A stretch of DNA of 64,000 nt from an uncultured Mucilaginibacter sp. (GCA_903891475.1 CAITEP010000020.1:248001-312000), one strand, 5' to 3'. Shown: positions 16,239 through 25,045, counted from the stretch's first letter. The notes: a model not told the origin generated them from the letters alone. Numbers and translations: made by a program.

Positions 16239-18917
16239 ATGAAACACTGTTTTAAACTGCTTTTTGCCCTCATTTTTATAAATGTTTATGCTTATTCGCA
16301 AACTGTATTGCCCATCTTTAAGTCCGATTTATTTTCTGTTTACCCAAATAAGGTAGTACAAGGCAAATTTGTTGGCGAGGCCATTTCTGCTACCGAGTTA
16401 AGTTCAAATTACCGAAGTCCGGCCAACCTTTTTAAAAGCCCTATTGTTTCATTTAAGTTAAGCATCAACGGTAAGGATAATGAAATGACTCCGGGTGTAA
16501 ACCATTATTTTGCATGTACCAGTCAAATAAATGAGAGCCCTGTAATAAAATTCGGAGAAAAGGGTGCTGATTTAAAAAAGCTGTTAAAAGTAACCTACCT
16601 AAAACCTGCCACCGAGTTTAAAATTAGGGTTGACATGCGCCATGTGCTAAAGGCATTTAATGAGCAGGGCTATTATACCTGTTTTAATGGCGATAAAATT
16701 TATAAAAGCGACTTTAAGGGTCTGTTTGTTGCCGGTAATACCGCACCAATGATATGGGATTTTAACAACCTTGTTAACCACCCTGAATTGGAGCTAAAGG
16801 ACCCCGATGGCGATGGTATATATGAAACCACTCTCACACTAAATAAGCCCGAAGATGAAAGTAAAATTGAATCATCATGGAAATTGAGCAAGGATTTGAG
16901 TGCTTTTCCGCAGTATCATTCACAATACCTAATTACTGATGCTTTGTATAACCTTGCTTTGGAAGAAATGGAAAAAGCAATTGAACCGGATAGTACTTTC
17001 AGAACCGGAAAGGAGTGGGGAGGGGTTTGGACACGCGATATTAGCTATAGTATTATACTATCGATGGCGGTTTTGCAACCCAAAGTGGCTGTGTACAGCC
17101 TAATGAAAAAAGTAAAAAACGGGCGTATTATTCAAGACACTGGTACTGGTGGGGCCTACCCTGTATCCTCCGATAGGATGATTTGGGCTGTAGCTGCCTT
17201 TGAGGTTTATAAGGTTACTGGCGATGAAGATTGGTTAAAGAAGGCATATACAATTATCAAAAACTCTGCGGCTGACGATGTATTCAACCTATATGACCAT
17301 GAAACTGGTTTAGTGAGAGGCGAATCATCTTTTCTGGACTGGCGTGAAGAAACTTATCCTAGGTGGATGCAACCTGCCGATATTTATGAATCAGAATGCT
17401 TAGGAACCAATGTAGTGCACTATCAGGTAAACAAGCTTTTGGCAAACATGGCCAAACTATTGAACGATACCAGCGCGCAAACTTACCAAAAACGAGCCGA
17501 CATGATTAAAAAGGGAATTGCCAATAATTTATGGCAGCCTTTGAATGGATATTATGGACAATATCTATACGGACGAAATTTTAAATCGCTCAGTCCACGT
17601 TCTGAAGCTTTAGGCGAGGCACTTGCGGTATTATTTGACGTTGCCGATATAGAGACTCAGAAAAAGATTGTGGGCAATACACCTGTAAATAATTTTGGCA
17701 TACCTTGCATTTATCCGCAAATACCGGGCATTTTGCCTTACCATAACAAAGCGGTTTGGCCTTTTGTTGAAACCTTTTGGGCCATGGCTGCCGCGAAAGC
17801 CGGAAACGAGAATGCGCTGATAAAGGCTATTGCTGCTATATACCGTCCAGCTGCCTTGTTTTTAACTAATAAAGAAAACTTTGTAGTGAGTGATGGCGAT
17901 TATGCCGGAACACAAATAAATTCCAGCAATATGCTGTGGAGCTTATCAGGCAATATCGCGTTGGTTTATAAGGTTTTGTTTGGCATGCGTTTTAATGAGA
18001 ACAATTTAGAATTTCATCCATTTGTTCCGGCTGTGCTTGCGGGCACACATACCTTACTTCATTTTAATTATCGCAATGCCATTTTAAACATCACGCTAAA
18101 GGGATCTGGCAATATTGTTAAAGATTTTTATGTAGATGGTAAACTGGTTAGAAGCAATATGGTAGATGCTAACTTGAGCGGCACGCACGAAGTAAAAATA
18201 ATATTGGCTAATAACCCACTGTTTACTAAAAGTAACCTACAACCCGATTATACCGCGCCTGAAACTCCAGAGGTTACTCTTAAGGATAATAAATTGAGTT
18301 GGCAACCCATAGCAAAGGCAGTTGACTATCAGGTATTAAAAAATGGTAAATTATTGCAACAGGTAAAAACTAACAACTTTGCCATCCAACCCGATGTTTA
18401 TGCCGAATACCAAGTGGCAGCAGTTGATTTAAAAGGAGTTAGCTCCTTTAATAGCGAACCGATTGCCAATATACCTAATAGTATGTTAGATGTGACTGAA
18501 GCCGAAACTGTTGCAAATAAATCTGATTTAAATTATGCAGGTTTCTCGGGTACTGGATTTGTTGAAATAAGTAAAACCACTAATACCAAAATTAGTTTTA
18601 CCTGTAATGTAAAGGATAATGGGTTTTATGCTATCGATTTTAGATACGCCAACGGAAATGGCCCCATTAATACTGAAAACAAATGCGCCATACGTACTTT
18701 AACCATCGATAATAATTTTGGCGGAACTACAGTTTTCCCGCAAAGGGGGAAGGGAGAATGGTCCGACTGGGGTTTTAGCAATACTATAAAAGCTAAATTA
18801 ACAAAAGGTGAACATACCATCACCTTGGAATTTAAAGATACCAACAATAACATGAATGGCGATATTAACCAAGCCATGATTGATTATTTAAGGCTGATAA
18901 GAATCAATGCCAACTAA
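16239..18917 (+). CDS. Secreted six-hairpin glycosidase (MGH1/GH63-like) with C-terminal carbohydrate-binding-like domain
   Basis: An 892-residue exported enzyme: signal peptide at 1-20, an N-terminal beta-rich region (about 25-215), an (alpha/alpha)6 catalytic barrel (about 220-600), a short beta domain, a fibronectin-like stretch near 665-740 and a C-terminal beta-sandwich (about 745-890) resembling CBM6/35. The barrel has GGVWTRDISYS around 261-271, with Trp264 and Asp267 in the pattern seen in glucosidase I/mannosylglycerate-hydrolase relatives, and later PYHNKAVWPFVETFW. Proteins like this are often annotated as glycogen debranching enzymes, but I find no specific amylo-1,6-glucosidase evidence. 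Likely acts on an alpha-linked glycan outside the cytoplasm. Substrate unknown; next to an oxidoreductase and a GH16 enzyme. Confidence 0.75.
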   Translation: MKHCFKLLFALIFINVYAYSQTVLPIFKSDLFSVYPNKVVQGKFVGEAISATELSSNYRSPANLFKSPIVSFKLSINGKDNEMTPGVNHYFACTSQINESPVIKFGEKGADLKKLLKVTYLKPATEFKIRVDMRHVLKAFNEQGYYTCFNGDKIYKSDFKGLFVAGNTAPMIWDFNNLVNHPELELKDPDGDGIYETTLTLNKPEDESKIESSWKLSKDLSAFPQYHSQYLITDALYNLALEEMEKAIEPDSTFRTGKEWGGVWTRDISYSIILSMAVLQPKVAVYSLMKKVKNGRIIQDTGTGGAYPVSSDRMIWAVAAFEVYKVTGDEDWLKKAYTIIKNSAADDVFNLYDHETGLVRGESSFLDWREETYPRWMQPADIYESECLGTNVVHYQVNKLLANMAKLLNDTSAQTYQKRADMIKKGIANNLWQPLNGYYGQYLYGRNFKSLSPRSEALGEALAVLFDVADIETQKKIVGNTPVNNFGIPCIYPQIPGILPYHNKAVWPFVETFWAMAAAKAGNENALIKAIAAIYRPAALFLTNKENFVVSDGDYAGTQINSSNMLWSLSGNIALVYKVLFGMRFNENNLEFHPFVPAVLAGTHTLLHFNYRNAILNITLKGSGNIVKDFYVDGKLVRSNMVDANLSGTHEVKIILANNPLFTKSNLQPDYTAPETPEVTLKDNKLSWQPIAKAVDYQVLKNGKLLQQVKTNNFAIQPDVYAEYQVAAVDLKGVSSFNSEPIANIPNSMLDVTEAETVANKSDLNYAGFSGTGFVEISKTTNTKISFTCNVKDNGFYAIDFRYANGNGPINTENKCAIRTLTIDNNFGGTTVFPQRGKGEWSDWGFSNTIKAKLTKGEHTITLEFKDTNNNMNGDINQAMIDYLRLIRINAN

Positions 18918-18956
18918 AAATAAAATGAGAGCTGTTTTAAGGCTCCCATTTTATTT
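18918..18956. terminator. Terminator between convergent glycosidase and oxidoreductase genes
   Basis: Long A/T-flanked hairpin (AAATAAAATG and GAGC paired with GCTC and CATTTTATTT, one bulge each side) directly after the glycosidase stop, followed by TTTT. The flanking A- and T-rich arms allow action in both directions. Confidence 0.6.
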
Positions 18957-18974
18957 TTTAGGTAACTTAACCGC

Positions 18975-20345
18975 TTAAACCTTCTTTAAAATCATTTTTT
19001 CAGGATCCCAAAACATTGGTGAATTTTTGTAATAGCTATCATTACACAATAAAGCCGGGGCTGCAGCACGGTAACCAAAAGTAGCGTCTTCTATTACTTT
19101 ACCATTGTTGCGTATGGCGGTAAAAAAGTTGTTCATATGATCGTAAGGGCCACCTAAATAGCCTTTTTCGGCTTCATAAACAATTTCCTCGGGTGGCATC
19201 ATTTTTTTCCTTACGGGATTGGTATCGCCACTTTTTCTCAATTTTTCCAAGTAGAACGGGTCGTCTGAAGCAAAAACTTTGTTCCTTTTCAATACCACTT
19301 TATCCCAAGTAATATCCATAGCACCCTCACTGCCAACCAATCGTAAATAGGTTGTGCCGCTGGTACCATCCACAAAATTACACCTCAATGATAGGTTAAA
19401 GGCTGGGTGCATTGCATTTTGTCCGTAATCAAAAGTTCCTAAAAGCACATCAGGCACTTCACGGCCATCGTTCCAAAAACGTAAACCTCCCGAAGCGTAA
19501 ATTTTTTCCGGACCGTAGGAGCCTGTTACCAAGTGCAGGCTCGAAAACAGGTGTACAAATAAATCGCCAGCCATACCGGTACCGTAATCGGTATAGTTGC
19601 GCCACCTAAAAAATCTTTTCTCATCAAAAGGGCGCTTATTGGTATTACTGATATAGGTTTCCCAATCAACTGTCTTTGGCGACGCGTCGGCAGGAATAGG
19701 ATATTGCCAAACTTCCAGAGGCATGCGCCTTGCCCAAAAGCCCTCGGCATAGTTTAGCTGACCGATGGCACCACTCCTAAATAATTCTTTCGCCTTCTCG
19801 TTACCTAATGAGGATACACCCTGGCTACCTACTTGAAATACCTTACCAGTTTCTTGCTGTGCCTTTATAATGGCAGGGCCTTCCAATATGCTGTGCACCA
19901 TTGGCTTTTCGCAATAAACATGCTTACCGGCATGCATGGCATCAATTGATATAGTTTGGTGCCAATGGTCGGGTGTGCCTATTATGACAGCGTCAATATC
20001 TGGGCGGTTCAATATTTCTTTATAAACGCGAGTTGTAAAAATGTCAGCATTCCATCTTTTTTTAGCATCTGCCAAACGGCCATCGTACAAATCGCAAACA
20101 GCAACCAATTTTACACCCGGTATTTGTACCGCTACGTCGGTATCCGCGGCACCTTGTCCGCCAGCACCAATCAAAGCTATGTTTATTTGGTTATTGGCCG
20201 AAACGGAATTGCCCCGTTTTAAAATTTCAAATGCTTGGTTACGCTTTTCAGCAGCCATTAAGCCGGGTGCAACGGCCATTGCCGCAGTTGCCGCTGTAAT
20301 GTTCTTTAAAAAGCTTCTACGCGATGGAGTTTCTTTCTCTTTCAT
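18975..20345 (-). CDS. Gfo/Idh/MocA-family oxidoreductase with twin-arginine signal
   Basis: NAD(P)-dependent sugar or polyol dehydrogenase of 456 residues, exported folded by the Tat system: SRRSFLK at 8-14 followed by an Ala-rich hydrophobic stretch. The Rossmann motif GAGGQGAAD is near 56-64, and the family EKP motif occurs in HVYCEKPMV near 143. YTDYGTGMAGDLFVHL and the C-terminal alpha/beta domain follow. Tat export of an NAD-dependent enzyme implies a tightly bound cofactor that is recycled in the periplasm. The gene converges on the glycosidase gene and sits near a DUF1080 gene; in Bacteroides such enzymes oxidise glycosides at C3 before cleavage. Specificity here is inferred. Confidence 0.88.
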   Translation of the reverse strand: MKEKETPSRRSFLKNITAATAAMAVAPGLMAAEKRNQAFEILKRGNSVSANNQINIALIGAGGQGAADTDVAVQIPGVKLVAVCDLYDGRLADAKKRWNADIFTTRVYKEILNRPDIDAVIIGTPDHWHQTISIDAMHAGKHVYCEKPMVHSILEGPAIIKAQQETGKVFQVGSQGVSSLGNEKAKELFRSGAIGQLNYAEGFWARRMPLEVWQYPIPADASPKTVDWETYISNTNKRPFDEKRFFRWRNYTDYGTGMAGDLFVHLFSSLHLVTGSYGPEKIYASGGLRFWNDGREVPDVLLGTFDYGQNAMHPAFNLSLRCNFVDGTSGTTYLRLVGSEGAMDITWDKVVLKRNKVFASDDPFYLEKLRKSGDTNPVRKKMMPPEEIVYEAEKGYLGGPYDHMNNFFTAIRNNGKVIEDATFGYRAAAPALLCNDSYYKNSPMFWDPEKMILKKV

Positions 20346-20419
20346 TTGGTTTATATTATTTTGGTGTTTTTTATAAAGCTAAAATATTTGATGGCTATTA
20401 ATTGTAATTTCAACGCTTA

Positions 20420-20436
20420 TTGCAAGCGCTTTTCAA
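20420..20436. promoter_or_regulatory. Possible LacI-type operator
   Basis: A perfect 8-bp palindrome AAGCGCTT with a central CG lies inside TTGCAAGCGCTTTTCAA. This resembles LacI/GalR-family operators, about 75 bp before the oxidoreductase start. No LacI-type gene is in the window, and the outer arms match only loosely. Weak evidence. Confidence 0.25.
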
Positions 20437-20633
20437 AGTTATAAATCTAATTTATTTTTTTGTTGATTACAAAACCAAGTTGAAGGATAAATACTGATGT
20501 TAAACGGATAGCGATTTTAACATCTAAAAATATTTTAATTTCGGTCAGCTATTTATTAACAGCCAGCCTGAATCTAAATTTTATAGTACAGCTTTTTTTG
20601 TTCAAATAATAGCAAATAACAATATACATCTAC

Positions 20634-20641
20634 TATTTTTG
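20634..20641 (+). promoter_or_regulatory. -7 promoter element of the second GH16 gene
   Basis: TATTTTTG fits TAnnTTTG and lies 18 nt before the chosen ATG at 20660. It overlaps the alternative TTG start at 20639, which supports the ATG as the real start. Confidence 0.5.
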
Positions 20642-20659
20642 CCCATTCTATTTTATATT

Positions 20660-21523
20660 ATGAAAATAAGCCAATTAGCCCTCATTTTATTAGTTTCGGT
20701 AAGTACCATTGTAAAAGCGCAGCAAAGCACCGCAAAGCGTGATACCGTTTTTTTTGAGGATTTTAATGAGGCGACTTTAGACCGTTCCAAATGGAATGTT
20801 GAAATAACAGGAGTAACCAATAATGATGAGCAACAAGCTTATGTCGATTCATTAGCTACTTTATACCTAGTTAAAGGTGCCGATGCCGAGGGTGCAAAAA
20901 ACGGAGCCTTGGTAATAAAGGCATTATATAAACAAGGTTATACCAGTAAAGAAAACCGTAAATACGATTTTTTATCGGCCCGTATAAATACCCAACATAA
21001 AATGGAATTTACCTATGGTACTGCCACCGTAAGGATGAAAATGACCAGCGGTGCCGGCTTATGGCCAGCGTTTTGGGAATTGGGTAATGGTAACTGGCCC
21101 GATTGTGGCGAAATTGATATTATGGAAACCATTGGTGACGGTAGTTGGGTAAGCCATGCTTTACACGGACCGAAATATTTTGGTAATACACCGCTGGTTT
21201 ATCGAGCTGTTTTTTCTAAAGAAACTGATGTTTCGCAATGGCATACCTATACTGCTGATTGGACTACCGATCAAATAATTTTTAAGGTGGATGGCAATGT
21301 AACCTATACCGTAACCCGTAAAATGGTTGAAAATTACGGAAATTGGGCTTTTGATAATGCCAAGTTCTTGATATTAAACTTTGCCTTGGGTGGTGGTTAT
21401 CCACAATCAAACAATAAAGCTACCGTTCCTTATTATGGGTTACCACAATCAACAGTAGATATTATTAAGGCCGGAAAAGCAAAAGTATTGGTGGATTGGG
21501 TGTTGGTTACCAAATCAAAATAA
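20660..21523 (+). CDS. GH16-family glycoside hydrolase, secreted
   Basis: Second family-16 enzyme of the window, 287 residues from the ATG at 20660, which opens a clean signal peptide (cleavage near VKA-QQ, 20/21) and not a lipobox, so it should be periplasmic or released. The catalytic motif is Glu151-Ile-Asp153-Ile-Met-Glu156 in DCGEIDIMETIG, preceded by GLWPAFWELG. It is clearly diverged from the lipoprotein GH16 at 6315: different N-terminus and a GNWPDCG cleft segment. Probably a beta-1,3- or mixed-linkage glucanase; substrate inferred. Divergent from the Gfo/Idh/MocA gene and convergent with the S24-like regulator. Confidence 0.9.
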   Translation: MKISQLALILLVSVSTIVKAQQSTAKRDTVFFEDFNEATLDRSKWNVEITGVTNNDEQQAYVDSLATLYLVKGADAEGAKNGALVIKALYKQGYTSKENRKYDFLSARINTQHKMEFTYGTATVRMKMTSGAGLWPAFWELGNGNWPDCGEIDIMETIGDGSWVSHALHGPKYFGNTPLVYRAVFSKETDVSQWHTYTADWTTDQIIFKVDGNVTYTVTRKMVENYGNWAFDNAKFLILNFALGGGYPQSNNKATVPYYGLPQSTVDIIKAGKAKVLVDWVLVTKSK

Positions 21524-21542
21524 AAAGTACAACTGGCAAAGT

Positions 21543-22271
21543 TTAGTTGTTATGTCTTTTATGAACATTTTTTACAAGACAAAGCATTTTTACATCATTT
21601 AGATTAATGGTAAATGGCTGGTGTTTAAGCTGGTCGCCTATCAATTCGCTGGTATTATCTGAATGGGCTATAACCTCGCAATCATTATCACCAGCAAGCA
21701 AACGTTTAAACATTCGGTACTCGCCCCACTCAATATAGTAAACCTCACCTGGCAGTATTTTTCTGTCCTGAATTACTTTTAAGGCTACCCAACAACCGTT
21801 CTCCAGTGTAGGATACATGGCATTACCATAAACAGGCAGGGCAAAATCACAATCCTCAATACCCGGGAAATTCATATATCCCAAAACTTCCATTTTATTT
21901 GCCTGTTTATAAGCTTCCATACCATTGGCAGGTATTTCATACATTGGTATACCACTTGGACTGTTGGTTTTTATGGGTGCTTCATTAGGCAATTTAGTAG
22001 CTGGCTGTAAATTTATTATTGGTTGGGCAGATAGTGGTAGTTCCCTAACCATCATGTAATCCTTATACAACTCTTTAAAAAGCTTGAGCTTCTCAATATC
22101 AATGTTTTGGCGGCTTTTAATAATTTCGGTAATAGAACTTGGCGAATTAAAATTAAGTACCTTAGCAAGCGCAATATTCCCGGTAAATGCCCGACCTCTA
22201 AGCTGATGATATAGCGCGATAAATTCACGCGTTTCGTGCCGAATTACTTTTACTTTACTTGTATTTGCCAT
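21543..22271 (-). CDS. S24-like transcriptional regulator lacking the catalytic serine
   Basis: A 242-residue LexA/CI-like regulator. The N-terminal 75 residues look like a helix-turn-helix domain (NIALAKVLNFNSPSSITEIIKSRQNI). The C-terminal part (about 110-240) has the S24 peptidase fold: ALPVYGNAMYPTLENGCWVAL, PGEVYYIEWGEYRMFKRLL, and VIAHSDN. The usual catalytic G-D-S-M is G-N-A-M here, so Ala151 replaces the nucleophile while a candidate general-base Lys189 remains. Self-cleavage by the LexA mechanism is therefore not expected and it may act as a plain dimeric repressor. A perfect inverted repeat lies about 80 bp upstream, between it and the cold-shock gene. Confidence 0.8.
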   Translation of the reverse strand: MANTSKVKVIRHETREFIALYHQLRGRAFTGNIALAKVLNFNSPSSITEIIKSRQNIDIEKLKLFKELYKDYMMVRELPLSAQPIINLQPATKLPNEAPIKTNSPSGIPMYEIPANGMEAYKQANKMEVLGYMNFPGIEDCDFALPVYGNAMYPTLENGCWVALKVIQDRKILPGEVYYIEWGEYRMFKRLLAGDNDCEVIAHSDNTSELIGDQLKHQPFTINLNDVKMLCLVKNVHKRHNN

Positions 22272-22353
22272 TATGTTGATGCTGTTTTCTTTATTTTAAT
22301 AAAGAATTTGCCAAAACGTATTTTGCTTAAAAAGTCTCTAAGATAGCCGAAAT

Positions 22354-22373
22354 TATGCTTTGGTAAAAGCATA
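22354..22373. promoter_or_regulatory. Inverted repeat between S24-like regulator and cold-shock gene
   Basis: Perfect 8-bp arms TATGCTTT and AAAGCATA with a 4-nt spacer GGTA. There is no T-run, so an operator is more likely than a terminator. It could serve the divergently transcribed regulator, the cold-shock gene or both. Confidence 0.4.
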
Positions 22374-22449
22374 CCTGTTATTATTAAATGTTATATTTTG
22401 TTTTATACCAATTATTATACCTAACTTGCGCACTTTAATAAATAAAATA

Positions 22450-22644
22450 ATGCAAAAAGAAGGAACAGTAAAATTTTTTAATGAAACAAAGGGTTTTGGA
22501 TTTATTACACCAAGCAATGGTGGTCAAGACGTATTTGTTCATTCAACAGGCCTAATTGATGAAATTCGTGAAAACGACAAAGTAGAATTTGAAGTTGAAA
22601 ACGGCAGAAAAGGCTTAAATGCGGTAAATGTAAAGGTTATTTAA
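22450..22644 (+). CDS. Cold-shock protein, CspA family
   Basis: A 64-residue OB-fold single-stranded nucleic-acid-binding protein, an RNA chaperone. The ATG at 22450 gives the family N-terminus [19 protein letters not shown]; a longer frame from 22360 would add a hydrophobic stretch not found in CspA. RNP1 (KGFGFI, about 14-19) and RNP2 (DVFVHST, about 28-34) are intact. The roughly 180-bp upstream region may include a long 5' leader as in other csp genes, but I cannot place the start. It is followed by a strong terminator, so it is monocistronic. Confidence 0.93.
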   Translation: MQKEGTVKFFNETKGFGFITPSNGGQDVFVHSTGLIDEIRENDKVEFEVENGRKGLNAVNVKVI

Positions 22645-22671
22645 TTATAATATTATTCATTAAGCGTACCA

Positions 22672-22703
22672 GGCACCCAACTTTGTTGGGTGTCTTTTTT
22701 TTT
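22672..22703 (+). terminator. Rho-independent terminator after the cold-shock gene
   Basis: Ten-pair stem GGCACCCAAC-TTT-GTTGGGTGTC (one G-T pair) followed by nine Ts, 27 nt after the stop codon. Confidence 0.9.
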
Positions 22704-22806
22704 GCCAATTATTTTAAAACTTTTAAATAAATCAATTTACTGCCATTTAAAGTCAAATTTATTATTTGGCATTGTAATTGACTCGTTACTAATAAATAAA
22801 TATATC

Positions 22807-23058
22807 ATGAAAGATCAAACAAGAGTAATAGCGGCACTTTTAATAGGTGTTGCTGCCGGTGCTGCACTTGGCATATTGTTGGCTCCCGAGAAAGGCGAAA
22901 CCTTAAGAGAAGGTTTAACAGAATATATTGAAGATTTGGTTGATTCTTCAAAAAATAAATTAAAGGCAACGAGGGATGAACTGAAAGATTACAGTAAAAC
23001 CATTCTTAATGATGCAAAGCTTAAAGTTAAGGAAACCGTAAACCATGTTAACATTTAA
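22807..23058 (+). CDS. YtxH-domain small membrane protein
   Basis: An 83-residue protein from the ATG at 22807. One N-terminal transmembrane helix (about 7-25, VIAALLIGVAAGAALGILLAP) is followed directly by the YtxH signature (LLAPEKGETLREGL), then an amphipathic, charged helical tail. YtxH/gas-vesicle-like proteins are linked with general stress in Firmicutes and Bacteroidota, but the molecular role is unknown. An upstream in-frame start at 22690 lies in the terminator of the previous gene and is rejected. The gene is flanked by two terminators, so it forms its own transcript. Confidence 0.85.
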   Translation: MKDQTRVIAALLIGVAAGAALGILLAPEKGETLREGLTEYIEDLVDSSKNKLKATRDELKDYSKTILNDAKLKVKETVNHVNI

Positions 23059-23130
23059 AAATTGTCATAGTTTGTGTATATAAATTAAACGCATGAGTTT
23101 AAAACTTGACAAGAACTAATTTATATAAAA

Positions 23131-23163
23131 TGAAAAACCGGGGAAATCCGGTTTTTCATTTTT
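23131..23163. terminator. Bidirectional terminator between YtxH and M1 peptidase genes
   Basis: Perfect 11-bp stem TGAAAAACCGG/CCGGTTTTTCA with a 6-nt loop and T/A-rich flanks on both sides, between convergent genes. Confidence 0.85.
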
Positions 23164-23167
23164 AAGT

Positions 23168-25045
23168 TTATTTTAATGTCCATTTGTTATTACTCTCATC
23201 AGCATCCATAAAAATACCTCCGTCAATCGTAACTTCCTTAATTTTTTTTGGTGTTTTCAAGGTCATTATAACTTGTTTTTCGTTTAACTGCCATATTTCG
23301 GGAGTTTTGTGTAAAGTTTCTGAAGTCCCATCATCATAAGTCACCTTCATATCAAATGGTATGGCAAAACCACCAATATTATTAATTGCAAAGGTATATA
23401 CGGTATTTACTTTTGATTGAAATTTTATTTCCAAATCAATATAATTATTAGTGAAGAACCAATTATTAAAAAACCAATTTAAATTTCTTCCGGTTGCAGT
23501 GCTCATTGAATTAAAGTAATCCCAAGGTATTGGGTGTTTACCATTCCAGTTATTCATGTACGTGTGTAACGCTTTTTTAAAGCTATCATCGCCAAGCATA
23601 TCTTTTAATGCAAAATAACTTAGCGAAGGCTTACCATAGGCATTATTCCCATACCCTCCCCTTTGTTCGCTAGATGGGGTTATAATTGGTAAATCTTCCG
23701 CGGTTGATTTATCATGAATCCAACGGTTAACCCTAAAGGATTTATAGAGTTTTTCGGCTTTATCTTTTCCAACCTCTGAAGTGCCTATTAATAATTCGAA
23801 CGTGGTAGCCCAGCCTTCATCCATATAAGCATATCTGCTTTCATTTATACCCATATAAAATGGGAAATAGGTATGAGCAATTTCATGATCTTGTACAAAT
23901 TGTGCGAATTGTATATCATCTTCATGACTATCATTCACCATCATTGGATATTCCATATCGGCAAAGCCTTGAAATGAAGTCATTTTTGGAAATGGATAGG
24001 GTACGCCGGGCCAGTTATGCGAAAGCCAATCAAGTGAATTACGCCCATTTTGAGCTGCAAAATGAAAATCAGGTGCGTTATCAGCAAATGCAGCTTGCAT
24101 ACTTGCCCTGCGTTTGGTGGCATCATCAACCACAACACTTGTAGCGTCCCAATCGTAATGGTCGCTAATGCCAACTGCCATATCCGATATATTATTGGCT
24201 TTCCACACCCAAGTATTTAATTCTTTTTGTAGCGTTATATTTTTGTCCTTCAAATCCTGAGCGGTTGCTATATGTATTACGGAATCGGAAGTAAATGATT
24301 TTTCCAATCTTTTTATGTATTCAGGTTGTAAAACCTCTCCGGTATTTTGTAAAGTGCCTGTTGCCCAGACCAAATAATTTTTGGGCACCGAAACTTTTAA
24401 AGTATAATCGTTAAAATCGTTATAAAATTCTTGCGCATCTAAAAAAGCAAGGGTATCCCAACCGTTATAATCATCATAAACAGCTACTCTTGGATAAAAG
24501 TAGGCTAAATAAAAAGTTGTAGAATCAATCATTCCCTCCCTGCCGCTTTGTTTAGATACTTCAAAGTGCCAATTAATATTAAGTTTAACAGAATCGTGCG
24601 GCAATAATGGTTTATTTAAACTTATATATTGGTTAGTGCCTGAGGCTTTATCATTATCCCATTTTTTGGTTTCTCCGTTTACCAAAAAATTATCTATTTG
24701 AACGCCATTTGTCAGATAATCAGCATCAGCATTGCCAAACCTAGCTGCCCCAGGGCGATGAATATTTAAAATCAATTTCATATTCAATCGCTTTAATGTA
24801 TCAGGACTATTATTTATATAGGTAATTTCTTCAATCCCTTTAACTGTTCTGTCGGGTGGGGTGGCAGTAATTTGAATATTGTACCTTCCAAAGTTTTGCC
24901 AATATTTTTCGCCAGGCTTACCATTCATCGAGCGTGTGCCTTTTTTGTATGCATTTTGAATATCGCGTGGCATATATAAACCCTGAGCCATAATGAATGA
25001 CGAAATGAATAGTGTAAAAATTATAGTTATTGAAAACTTGTACAT
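23168..25045 (-). CDS. M1-family zinc metallopeptidase, secreted
   Basis: Gluzincin aminopeptidase of 625 residues with a signal peptide (1-20). The zinc site is complete: His387-Glu388-x-x-His391 (DHEIAHTYF), with Glu410 18 residues later in the YMDEGWAT segment. The exopeptidase GAMEN loop appears as the divergent ADMEYP near 362-367. The N-terminal beta-saddle domain (about 50-280) and C-terminal beta-sandwich are typical of the bacterial M1 subgroup found as periplasmic or outer-membrane-associated peptidases in Bacteroidota. It ends at a shared terminator with the YtxH gene. Probably trims peptides outside the cytoplasm; substrate unknown. Confidence 0.9.
   Translation of the reverse strand: MYKFSITIIFTLFISSFIMAQGLYMPRDIQNAYKKGTRSMNGKPGEKYWQNFGRYNIQITATPPDRTVKGIEEITYINNSPDTLKRLNMKLILNIHRPGAARFGNADADYLTNGVQIDNFLVNGETKKWDNDKASGTNQYISLNKPLLPHDSVKLNINWHFEVSKQSGREGMIDSTTFYLAYFYPRVAVYDDYNGWDTLAFLDAQEFYNDFNDYTLKVSVPKNYLVWATGTLQNTGEVLQPEYIKRLEKSFTSDSVIHIATAQDLKDKNITLQKELNTWVWKANNISDMAVGISDHYDWDATSVVVDDATKRRASMQAAFADNAPDFHFAAQNGRNSLDWLSHNWPGVPYPFPKMTSFQGFADMEYPMMVNDSHEDDIQFAQFVQDHEIAHTYFPFYMGINESRYAYMDEGWATTFELLIGTSEVGKDKAEKLYKSFRVNRWIHDKSTAEDLPIITPSSEQRGGYGNNAYGKPSLSYFALKDMLGDDSFKKALHTYMNNWNGKHPIPWDYFNSMSTATGRNLNWFFNNWFFTNNYIDLEIKFQSKVNTVYTFAINNIGGFAIPFDMKVTYDDGTSETLHKTPEIWQLNEKQVIMTLKTPKKIKEVTIDGGIFMDADESNNKWTLK

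Larger units (their letters stand above)
20346..20659. other. Divergent intergenic region before oxidoreductase and GH16 genes
   Basis: About 310 bp of AT-rich non-coding DNA. I see one compact palindrome (20424-20431) and a TAnnTTTG element at 20634, listed separately, and nothing else with clear structure. Confidence 0.5.

Noticed and set aside
22360..22449. Hydrophobic N-terminal extension of the cold-shock protein
   Set aside because: CspA proteins start at the [14 protein letters not shown] sequence; the extension crosses an inverted repeat and non-coding leader.
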